22,006 bases of DNA from CADEFF01 sp964569315 (lineage in GTDB: Bacteria > Pseudomonadota > Alphaproteobacteria > Dongiales > Dongiaceae). The DNA lies in NCBI GenBank assembly GCA_964569315.1, contig CAZMUZ010000060.1, positions 1 to 22,006 of the forward strand, written 5' to 3'. Shown here in pieces: positions 8,830 through 15,503 of this stretch (positions are counted from its first letter, which is position 1; the number at the start of each line of letters is the position of its first letter). A program made the translations under genes and the position numbers. The notes under the pieces are model-generated. The model ran no database searches, had not been told where the DNA came from, and worked only from the letters and a program-made list of their open reading frames with translations.

Positions 8830-10878
8830 TCAATGCGCCGGTTGCAGTCGGTGCTCGACGATCTTGTCGGCGAGCCTTCCCGTCAACTCCTGCAGATGGT
8901 CGAACTTCCAGGCGAAGCTGCCGACCCCGAGGGTGAGCGAGCGGAGCTCGATGATGAGGTCATGCAGCTCCGATTGCGGCAGCAGCGCGTTCACCTCGTC
9001 CCAGCCGGCCCAGCCGGCCTTGGAGTCGAACCCCAGGATCTGCCCCCGCCGGCCGCTGATCAGGCCGTGGACGCGCGAGGTGAACTCGGTCGGGACGGCG
9101 ATCTGCACGCTGAAGATCGGCTCCAGCAACACCGGGTCGCATTTCGGCATGGCCTCCGACATCGCCTGGCGCGCCACGGTCTTGAAGGCCATGTCGGAGC
9201 TGTCGACGGCGTGATATTGCCCGTCGAACAGCGTCACGCCGACATCGACCACCGGGAAGCCGAGCGGTCCGCGCACCAGATATTCCTCGACGCCGTCGCC
9301 GACCGCGGGGATGTAGTTCCGCGGCACGGAGCCGCCGACCACCTCGTCGTTGAACTGGAATCCAGCACCGCGCGGTTGCGGGTTGATCTTGATGTGGATG
9401 TCCGCGAACTGGCCGTGCCCGCCGGTCTGGCGCTTGTACCGCGCATGGTGGGTGACGCCGTGCCGGATGGTTTCCTTGTAGTTGACCTGCGGCCGGTGCG
9501 ATTTGACCGGCAGGTTGTATTTGAGCTTCAGCCGGTCGATCGCGATCTGCAGGTGGATCTCGCCCTGGCCCCACAGCACCATTTCGTGCGTGTCGGGATT
9601 GTGATCCACGGAAAGCGACGGGTCCTCCTCCGCCACCTTGGCAAGCGCGGCGGTCATCTTGACCTCGTCCTGCCGGTTCTCGGTCTCGATGGCGAGCGAG
9701 AAGAGCGGCGAGAGCCGGCCCGGCCAGGGTGTCGCGACGCTCGCCTTGCCGGAGAGGGACAGCAGGTCGCCGGTCCCGACCTGATCCATCCGCCCGAGCG
9801 CGACCACCTCGCCCGGGCCCACCGTCTGAAGCTTCTGCAGCTCATGGCCCTTCATGCGCGAGACCCCGCCCACCCGGTTGCCGCCGAGGGTCATCCCGTC
9901 CTGCAGCTTGCCGGCCCAGACCCGCGCGAGGCTGAGCTTGCCGGTATGGGGCAGGTGATAGGTCTTGAAGACCTGCGCCGTCGGATCGGCCGCGTCCGCC
10001 TTCACCCCGAGGCGCTTCGCCGTCTCGGCCGGTCCCGGCACCTCGTGCCGCAACGCCTTGAAGAGGCGGCGCACGCCATGATCCTTCTCGGCGGCGCCGA
10101 GGAAGACCGGCACGATCAGATCGTCGGCGAGATCCTTGCTGAGCTGGGCATAGATCTCCTGCTTGTCCGGTACCGCGTCCTCGAGGAGCTGCTCCAGCAG
10201 CTTGTCGTCGAAATCGGCGAGCGATTCGAGCAAGACGCGCCGCGCTTCCTGCTCGCGCTCCTGCACCGCGTCGGGGATCTTGACCAGGTCCGACGCCTGG
10301 CCGGGCTTGTACTGATAGGCGCGCTCGCTCACCAGATCGACATAACCGGTCACATGCTCGGCGCCGGTCTTGTCGGTCTCGCGGATCGGTACCTGCCGCA
10401 TCACGAGGGGCCGCTCCGAGACCGCCTGCAGCGCTTCCATCACCTCGCGCACGCGATGCGCCGCGATGTCCATCTTGTTGACGAACAGCATGTGGGGGAT
10501 CTTGTGGTCGTCGAGGAACTTCAGCAGCGGCGAGAGGGTCAGCGCCTTCGCGACCTCCGGTTCGCAGACCACGATCGCCGCGTCCGCGACCATCAGCGCA
10601 TGCTGCGTCTCCTGACCGAGCTCGACCGAGCCCGGGCAATCGAGGAAGGTCCAGTGCTCGCCGAGGAATTCTGCCGATGCGGCCGTCACCTCGACGGACA
10701 TCTTGCGGGCGCGCGCCTCCGGCGTGCTGTCCCCGACCGTGTTGCCTTCCTTGGCGGTGCCTTTCCGGCCGATGGCGCCGGCGGCGAATAAGAGGCTTTC
10801 GAGGAGCGACGTCTTGCCGCTCAGATAAGGACCTACCAACGCGGCGCACCGGGGCGCCGACGATGCTCTCTCCGGCAT
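8830..10878 (-). CDS. Elongation factor G-like GTPase paralogue (EF-G2 type)
   Basis: A 682-residue relative of EF-G with its domain order: GTPase domain (about 1-270), beta barrel domain II, then domains III-V (GQGEIHLQIAIDRLKLKY; GGHGQFADIHIKINP; GRRGQILGFDSKAGW). P-loop GPYLSGKT (16-23) and NKMD (134-137) are intact. Two hallmark sites differ from canonical EF-G: the switch I block RGITI reads RKMSV (58-62), and switch II reads DCPGS (80-84) instead of DTPGH, so the catalytic His is Ser84. This matches the EF-G2-like paralogue group rather than the housekeeping factor, whose gene usually sits with rpsL-rpsG-tufA; here the neighbour is a B12 protein. Start ATG 10878 has GGGAGGA about 8 bases upstream; the in-frame extension to 11331 is not supported. 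Its role is not known from sequence. Confidence 0.93.
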   Translation of the reverse strand: MPERASSAPRCAALVGPYLSGKTSLLESLLFAAGAIGRKGTAKEGNTVGDSTPEARARKMSVEVTAASAEFLGEHWTFLDCPGSVELGQETQHALMVADAAIVVCEPEVAKALTLSPLLKFLDDHKIPHMLFVNKMDIAAHRVREVMEALQAVSERPLVMRQVPIRETDKTGAEHVTGYVDLVSERAYQYKPGQASDLVKIPDAVQEREQEARRVLLESLADFDDKLLEQLLEDAVPDKQEIYAQLSKDLADDLIVPVFLGAAEKDHGVRRLFKALRHEVPGPAETAKRLGVKADAADPTAQVFKTYHLPHTGKLSLARVWAGKLQDGMTLGGNRVGGVSRMKGHELQKLQTVGPGEVVALGRMDQVGTGDLLSLSGKASVATPWPGRLSPLFSLAIETENRQDEVKMTAALAKVAEEDPSLSVDHNPDTHEMVLWGQGEIHLQIAIDRLKLKYNLPVKSHRPQVNYKETIRHGVTHHARYKRQTGGHGQFADIHIKINPQPRGAGFQFNDEVVGGSVPRNYIPAVGDGVEEYLVRGPLGFPVVDVGVTLFDGQYHAVDSSDMAFKTVARQAMSEAMPKCDPVLLEPIFSVQIAVPTEFTSRVHGLISGRRGQILGFDSKAGWAGWDEVNALLPQSELHDLIIELRSLTLGVGSFAWKFDHLQELTGRLADKIVEHRLQPAH

Positions 10879-11200
10879 GACCGTCCTCCCTCGTTGTTGG
10901 CGAGCGAAGCGGTCGCGGCCCTGGCGGACCGGTCCGCCTCTTGCTTCCGCCCAATGATTCCGGGCTCTATGGCGGCGTGGCAAGCGGATTCGCCCGGGCG
11001 ACCGCTCTCCCGCAGGAGGGACGGCATTTGATGCGGCAGCCGCCAGCTTCGCCGCCGCAGCGAACGAGTCCCTACCTACATGATTTTGCCGCAATTCCCG
11101 GCCATATTGGGAGAAGACGCTGCGGCGCATCGCCAATGGCCCGGCGGTCGCGACCGTTTCGAACGGCGATCCGGCGAAACCATCCCCACGAGCAGCCTCA
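10879..11200. other. Intergenic region between divergent EF-G-like and ExoD-family genes
   Basis: 322 bases without a gene. It must hold the promoters of both flanking genes. Visible structure: a 16-bp perfect palindrome at 10923-10938, a weak minus-strand promoter candidate upstream of it (TGGCAA at 10978-10983 and ATGATT at 10954-10959 on the plus strand, 18 apart) and a 12-bp palindrome CGGTCGCGACCG at 11145-11156, 45 bases before the ExoD-family start. No convincing plus-strand promoter was found. Confidence 0.6.
10923..10938. repeat. 16-bp perfect palindrome in the EF-G-like leader
   Basis: GGCGGACCGGTCCGCC is a perfect palindrome 45-60 bases upstream of the EF-G-like start codon. If the weak minus-strand promoter at 10954-10983 is real, this lies just downstream of the transcript start, as an operator or leader hairpin would. 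Function is not shown. Confidence 0.45.
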
Positions 11201-11863
11201 GTGACAGCCGAGAGTTCCTTCGACGGTTCGCGTGGCGGTCGGCGTCCGAACGGTCGGCGGCGCGCCGTGTCCGAGGTGCTCGCGGATTTCGGCAAGACCA
11301 CGACGAGCGAGCGCATCTCGCTTCGCGACATCGTCGATGAGCTCGCCGATCGCGGCTACGGGCTTCTGCTTCTGCTCTTCGCGCTGCCGAACTGCCTCCC
11401 GATCTACCTGCCGGGCCTCTCCGCCGTGTTCGGCCTGCCGCTCGGCGTGGTCGCGGCGCAGATGATCGTCGGACGCGATCGTCCCTGGCTGCCGAAGGCG
11501 CTGCTCGACCGCTCCATCAGCCATGCCGACTACGACCGGCTGATGGGCCGCGCCACGCCCTATCTCGCGAAGCTCGAGCGGATCATGAAGCCGCGGCTGC
11601 TGCCGCTGGTGAGCGACACGGCGCAACGCGGCATCGGGCTGCTGTGCCTTTGCCAGGCGATCCTGCTGCCGCTGCCGATTCCCCTCACCAACATCCCGCT
11701 CGCGATCCCGGTGGTGTTCCTCGGGCTCGGGCTCGTGGCAAGGGACGGGCTCCTGGCGCTGATCGGCGCGGTCGGCGCCATCGCCTCCACCACCCTCACC
11801 CTCGTCTTCGGCTGGGCGGCGCTGAAGGCGATCGCGAACTTCATCGCCGCGCAGCTCGGCTAG
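11201..11863 (+). CDS. ExoD-family membrane protein
   Basis: A 220-residue protein matching the ExoD (exopolysaccharide synthesis) family, inner-membrane proteins named after a rhizobial gene needed for normal exopolysaccharide and nodulation; biochemical function is unsettled. The N-terminal part is soluble (SERISLRDIVDELADRGYG), followed by hydrophobic segments: GLLLLLFALPNCLPIYLPG (about 54-72), GLSAVFGLPLGVVAAQMIVG, then ILLPLPIPLTNIPLAIPVVFLGLGLV and LIGAVGAIASTTLTLVFGW near the C-terminus. The conserved NCLP, LPG and G-plus-P-rich turns fit the family. The start is uncertain: GTG 11201 has no clear ribosome site and GTG 11267 (VSEVLADFGK) is a reasonable alternative. The stop lies in a hairpin shared with the convergent aminotransferase gene. 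Confidence 0.85.
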   Translation: MTAESSFDGSRGGRRPNGRRRAVSEVLADFGKTTTSERISLRDIVDELADRGYGLLLLLFALPNCLPIYLPGLSAVFGLPLGVVAAQMIVGRDRPWLPKALLDRSISHADYDRLMGRATPYLAKLERIMKPRLLPLVSDTAQRGIGLLCLCQAILLPLPIPLTNIPLAIPVVFLGLGLVARDGLLALIGAVGAIASTTLTLVFGWAALKAIANFIAAQLG

Positions 11864-11882
11864 GCGCTTTCCCTAGCCGAGC
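11854..11882. terminator. Bidirectional hairpin containing both convergent stop codons
   Basis: Arms GCTCGGCTAGG (11854-11864) and CCTAGCCGAGC (11872-11882) are perfectly complementary around a 7-base loop. The hairpin includes the TAG stop of the ExoD-family gene (11861-11863) and the TAG stop of the aminotransferase gene (11873-11875). Neither side has a long T tract, so termination strength is uncertain. Confidence 0.7.
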
Positions 11883-13075
11883 TTCGCGCAGGCGCGCTGG
11901 ATCCGCGCGCAGGCGTCCTTCAGCGCCTCGGTGGACGTCGCATAGGAGATGCGGAAATAGGGCGAAAGCCCGAAGGCCGACCCCTGCACCGCCGCCACAC
12001 CTTCCGATTCCAGGAGATAGGTCACGAAATCGTCGTCGCTGCCGATGACCTTGCCGTCCGGCGTCTTCTTGCCGATCGCGCCGGCGCAGGAGGGATAGAC
12101 GTAGAAGGCGCCCTCCGGCTTGTGGCAGGTAATGCCCTTCGCCTTGTTCAGCATCCCGACCACGAGATCGCGCCGCTCCTTGAAGACGGCGTTGTGCTTC
12201 GCGATGAAATCCTGCGGCCCGTCGAGGGCGGCGACCGCCGCGGCCTGGCTGATCGAGCAGGGATTGGAGGTGCTCTGCGACTGCACCTTGGCGATCGCCT
12301 TGATGAGCGCGACCGGGCCCGCGGCGTAGCCGATGCGCCAGCCGGTCATGCAATAGGCCTTGCTGACGCCGTTCATGGTGAGGGTGCGGTCGCGCAGGCG
12401 TGGCTCGATCTGCACCGGCGTGGTGAAGACGAAGTTGTCGTAGACCAGATGCTCGTACATGTCGTCGGTCAGCACCCAGACCTGCGGATGGCGCACCAGC
12501 ACGTCGGTGATCGCCTTGAGCTCGTCGCGCGTATAGGCCGCCCCCGTCGGGTTCGACGGGCTGTTGAGGATGATCCACTTCGACTTCGGCGTGATCGCCT
12601 TCTCGAGATCCGCCGGCTGCATCTTGAAGCCGTTCTTCTCGAGGCAGGGGACGAAGACGGGCTTGCCCTCGCAGAGCAGCACGATGTCCGGATAGCTGAC
12701 CCAATAGGGCGCCGGGATGATCACCTCGTCGCCCGGATTGAGGGTCGCGACCATCGCGTTGTAGATCACCTGCTTGCCGCCGGAACCGACCGTCACCTCC
12801 TCGGGCTTGTAGGTGATGCGGTTCTCGCGCTCGAACTTCGCGGCGATCGCCTTCTTCAGCTCCGCCGTGCCGTCCACGTTGGTGTATTTCGTGTCGCCGC
12901 GGCGGATCGCTTCCATCGCGGCCGCCTTGATGCTCTCCGGCGTGTCGAAATCCGGTTCGCCCGCGCCGAGGCCGATCACGTCGCGACCGGCGGCCTTGAG
13001 ATCGCGCGCCTTCATCGTCACGGCGATGGTGGGCGAGGGCTGGATGCGGTCGAGGCGTTCGGCGAGAAAGGACAT
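11873..13075 (-). CDS. aatA: Aspartate/aromatic-type aminotransferase, PLP-dependent class I (Igamma)
   Basis: Cytosolic PLP enzyme that moves an amino group between aspartate (or aromatic/prephenate-type substrates) and 2-oxoglutarate. It has 400 residues, the family length. Family motifs: LGAGEPDFDTPESIKAAA (about 36-53), VTVGSGGKQVIYNA, YWVSYPD, NSPSNPTGA (binding substrate and cofactor), DDMYEHLVYD, and the Schiff-base lysine K239 in NGVSKAYCMTGWRIGY. The C-terminal FRISYATS carries the substrate carboxylate-binding Arg. The closest family is the alphaproteobacterial AatA/AspC group; exact substrate range (aspartate versus prephenate) cannot be decided here. ATG 13075 is the family start, but the ribosome site is weak. 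It appears monocistronic and unrelated in function to its neighbours. Confidence 0.95.
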   Translation of the reverse strand: MSFLAERLDRIQPSPTIAVTMKARDLKAAGRDVIGLGAGEPDFDTPESIKAAAMEAIRRGDTKYTNVDGTAELKKAIAAKFERENRITYKPEEVTVGSGGKQVIYNAMVATLNPGDEVIIPAPYWVSYPDIVLLCEGKPVFVPCLEKNGFKMQPADLEKAITPKSKWIILNSPSNPTGAAYTRDELKAITDVLVRHPQVWVLTDDMYEHLVYDNFVFTTPVQIEPRLRDRTLTMNGVSKAYCMTGWRIGYAAGPVALIKAIAKVQSQSTSNPCSISQAAAVAALDGPQDFIAKHNAVFKERRDLVVGMLNKAKGITCHKPEGAFYVYPSCAGAIGKKTPDGKVIGSDDDFVTYLLESEGVAAVQGSAFGLSPYFRISYATSTEALKDACARIQRACAKLG

Positions 13076-13119
13076 GAAAGGGGCCCGAGATTACGGAAAT
13101 CCGGCGGAAAACGGCGCTG

Positions 13120-13148
13120 ACCATAGCTCCCGGACCGACCCCGCGCAA
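13120..13148 (-). promoter_or_regulatory. Candidate promoter for the aminotransferase gene
   Basis: On the minus strand TTGCGC (13143-13148) and TATGGT (13120-13125) are 17 bases apart, about 45 bases upstream of the start codon. The -10 match is 4/6 and the -35 match 3/6; support comes mainly from spacing and location. Confidence 0.35.
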
Positions 13149-13294
13149 CCGCCGCGGTGGCTTCACGACTGGGTGAGGCCGGCCCGGCCGACCCCAATCT
13201 CGACAGCATGGGGGGCGGCGACGGCGCTACTATTTCGTCGATGGCGTCCCGACCGCCGCCCTCCATTCGGACATGGGTCGGAAGGAGAACCGCA

Positions 13295-13894
13295 ATGACG
13301 CTTCGTCGATTCCGTGCCCCCGGACTGGCGCTCGCGCTGATCGCGTTCCTGGGCACCGTTACGCTCCCGCCGGCCGGCGCGCAGGTGCCGACGCCGGCGG
13401 AAATGCAGCAGCAGATGCAGGACATGCGCAGCCAGATGATGGCCATGCAGGGGCAGATGCAACAGATGGATCAACTCATGCGGCGGATGATGAGCCAGCG
13501 CGGCATGGGTACCGAATCGATGAACCAAGGGATGATGAACCAGGACATGATGAGCTCGGGAACGAGCTCCCCGATGATGGCTCCGCGAATGATGGGCTGC
13601 CCCATGATGGGCGCGGGCATGATGGGCCATGACATGATGGGCCAGGGCATGATGGGTCAGGGCATGATGGGCCACTCGATGCCGGCCGTCGGGATGATGG
13701 GGGCGCTCGACGCCGATCCGGATCGAAACTTCGTGCTCACGATGGTGCGGCATCACGAGAGCGCAATCGCCATGGCGGCCGTCATGGCCGCCGAGACCAA
13801 GGATGCCGAAATCAAGAAGCTTGCCGACGCCATCCAGGAAAGCGCGAAGACGGAGCTGACCGAGCTTAAGGCCTGGCTCGAGAAGCGTCCCTGA
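13295..13894 (+). CDS. Exported methionine-rich DUF305 protein, possible copper-binding
   Basis: A 199-residue secreted protein. A Sec-type signal peptide is visible (basic MTLRRFR, hydrophobic core to about residue 24, likely cleavage after AGA near 29). The middle is extremely Met-rich, with about 37 methionines after the signal, including a six-unit MMGxx repeat. The C-terminal part has the DUF305 signature MVRHHESAIAMA (about 151-162), followed by a charged helix to the end. DUF305 proteins resemble ferritin-like helical bundles and often sit near copper genes; Met-rich segments in exported proteins commonly bind Cu(I). Copper binding is therefore an inference: no copper gene adjoins. ATG 13295 was chosen for AAGGAG 9 bases upstream and for the signal peptide; a longer frame from 13157 is unlikely. 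Confidence 0.88.
   Translation: MTLRRFRAPGLALALIAFLGTVTLPPAGAQVPTPAEMQQQMQDMRSQMMAMQGQMQQMDQLMRRMMSQRGMGTESMNQGMMNQDMMSSGTSSPMMAPRMMGCPMMGAGMMGHDMMGQGMMGQGMMGHSMPAVGMMGALDADPDRNFVLTMVRHHESAIAMAAVMAAETKDAEIKKLADAIQESAKTELTELKAWLEKRP
13589..13678 (+). repeat. Six tandem 15-bp repeats coding MMGxx
   Basis: Units start at 13589, 13604, 13619, 13634, 13649 and 13664. Each begins ATGATGGG and encodes MMGCP, MMGAG, MMGHD, MMGQG, MMGQG and MMGHS. Units four and five differ by one base, suggesting recent duplication or unit-number change. The repeat keeps the frame of the DUF305 gene. Confidence 0.93.
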
Positions 13895-13991
13895 GAGCGG
13901 CGGCGCCACGGCCGCGATGCGGCGAAAGCCGGCGCGGCCGTCCGGCTTCGTCGAATTTGCGGCTGAAGGCGACGCATCCTAAGCTCGCCCC

Positions 13992-15503
13992 ATGATCGAT
14001 GCGAGGCAGACCGCGCGTGCGCAGCAGGCCTGGCGGCATTTCGTCGAAACGCCGCTCGACAAGCTGCTGGAGCCCGGCGAGACCGCCGACCCGGCCGCGC
14101 GGGCGCTGGACCTCTTCCGCGAGGTCGTAGCGGAAGTGCCGGCCTATGGCGCGTTTCTCGCCGCATCCGGCATCGATCCCCGGGGCATCGCGAAGCCGGC
14201 CGACCTGCATCGGCTTCCGCTCCTCACCAAGGCGAACTATCTGCGGCGCTATCCGCTGGCCGAGCGGGTGCGGGGCGGGCGGCTCGTCGGCTGCGACATG
14301 ATCGCGGTCTCCTCGGGTTCGACCGGCGAACCCACCTTCTGGCCCCGCTTCCAGAGCGACGAAGCGGCGATCGCCGTGCGCTTCGAGCAGGTCTTCGCCG
14401 ACGGGTTCCTCGCCGATCGGCGCCGCACGCTGGCCGTCGTCTGCTTCGCGCTCGGGAGCTGGGTCGGCGGGCTCTACACGCTCGGCTGCTGCCGGCTGCT
14501 GGCGGCGAAGGGGTATCCGATCCTCTGCGTAGCGCCCGGCAACAACAAGGCGGAGATCTGGCGCGTCGTCCAGGCGCTGGGGCCGCAATTCGACCAGACC
14601 GTGCTGCTCGGCTACCCGCCCTTCCTCAAGGACGTGATCGACGGCGGCATCGCCGCCGGCATCGACTGGCGGCCGCTCAAGGCAAAGCTCGTCATGGCCG
14701 GCGAGGTCTTCAGCGAGGAATGGCGAAGCCTCGTCGGCAGTCGGCTCGGCTCGACCGCTCCCTGCTACGACCAGGCCTCGCTCTATGGCACGGCGGATGC
14801 GGGCGTGCTCGGCAACGAGACGCCGCTCTCCATCGCGATCCGGCGCTTCCTCGCCGAGACGCCGAAGGCGGCCCGCGAGCTGTTCGGCGAATCGCGGCTG
14901 CCTTCCCTCCTGCAGTACGATCCGACGAGCCGCTATTTCGAGCGGCTCGAGGACGGCACCCTCGCCTTCACCGGCGACAACGGCGTCCCGCTCGTCCGCT
15001 ACCACATCGCCGATCGCGGCGGCATCGCGAGCTACGACCATATGCTCGCCGTCTGCCGGGACAGCGGCTTCGATCCGATGGCTGCGCTCGCCGGCGAGGC
15101 CTGGCGCGGGGTTCGCCGCCTGCCCTTCGTCCATGTGTTCGGCCGCGCCGATTTCACGGTCTCCTATTTCGGCGCCAACATCTTTCCGGAGAACGTAACG
15201 GTCGGGCTCGAGCAGCCCGGCATCCGCGACTGGGTCACCGGCAAGTTCGTGCTGCAGGCCATCGAAGGCCTCGCGGGCGATCCGCATCTCTCGGTCGCCG
15301 TGGAGCTGGCGCCGGGCCAGTCTGCATCCGACGAACGCCGCGATGCGGCCGCGCGTTCGATCCTCGAGCAGCTCCTGCGGCTGAACAGCGAGTTCGCCAA
15401 CTATGCGCCGCCGGAGCGGCGCGAGGTCAGGGTCAGCCTGCGGCCGGCGGGCGATCCGGACTGGTTCCCGCCGGGCGTGAAGCATCGCTATACCCGCCGC
15501 TGA
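13992..15503 (+). CDS. PaaK/CapK-like adenylate-forming enzyme
   Basis: A 503-residue member of the phenylacetate-CoA ligase/CapK branch of adenylate-forming enzymes. The ATP-binding loop SSGSTGEPTFW is at 107-117; further family features are the start-side VPAYGAFL and LPLLTKANYL (N-terminal helix and the KxxY element), YGTADAG near 263 (position of the YGxTE motif), the LVRYHIADRGG block and FGRADFTVSYFGANIFPENV, where the C-terminal lid domain begins. Such proteins activate a carboxylic acid as an adenylate; relatives next to polysaccharide genes (CapK type) have unassigned roles. The neighbourhood of O-antigen ligases and glycosyltransferases favours glycan modification over phenylacetate breakdown, for which no paa gene is seen. 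ATG 13992 has no strong ribosome site. The 3' end overlaps the convergent ligase gene by 71 bp. Confidence 0.85.
   Translation: MIDARQTARAQQAWRHFVETPLDKLLEPGETADPAARALDLFREVVAEVPAYGAFLAASGIDPRGIAKPADLHRLPLLTKANYLRRYPLAERVRGGRLVGCDMIAVSSGSTGEPTFWPRFQSDEAAIAVRFEQVFADGFLADRRRTLAVVCFALGSWVGGLYTLGCCRLLAAKGYPILCVAPGNNKAEIWRVVQALGPQFDQTVLLGYPPFLKDVIDGGIAAGIDWRPLKAKLVMAGEVFSEEWRSLVGSRLGSTAPCYDQASLYGTADAGVLGNETPLSIAIRRFLAETPKAARELFGESRLPSLLQYDPTSRYFERLEDGTLAFTGDNGVPLVRYHIADRGGIASYDHMLAVCRDSGFDPMAALAGEAWRGVRRLPFVHVFGRADFTVSYFGANIFPENVTVGLEQPGIRDWVTGKFVLQAIEGLAGDPHLSVAVELAPGQSASDERRDAAARSILEQLLRLNSEFANYAPPERREVRVSLRPAGDPDWFPPGVKHRYTRR

Noticed and set aside
6855..8936. A 693-codon open frame antisense to the cobalamin-binding protein gene
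   Set aside because: It has low-complexity Arg/Asp/His-rich translation with no motif, and the minus strand carries the DxHxxG domain protein.
8824..10791. A 655-codon open frame antisense to the EF-G-like gene
   Set aside because: It has the same shadow composition, and the EF-G domains on the minus strand are unambiguous.
10879..11331. N-terminal extension of the EF-G-like protein to 11331
   Set aside because: The 151 extra residues have no fold or family match, overlap the opposite-strand ExoD-family gene start, and ATG 10878 has a good ribosome site directly before the P-loop domain.
13866..15485. A 539-codon open frame antisense to the PaaK/CapK-like gene
   Set aside because: It has no recognisable domain, and the opposite strand carries the adenylation loop and lid motifs.
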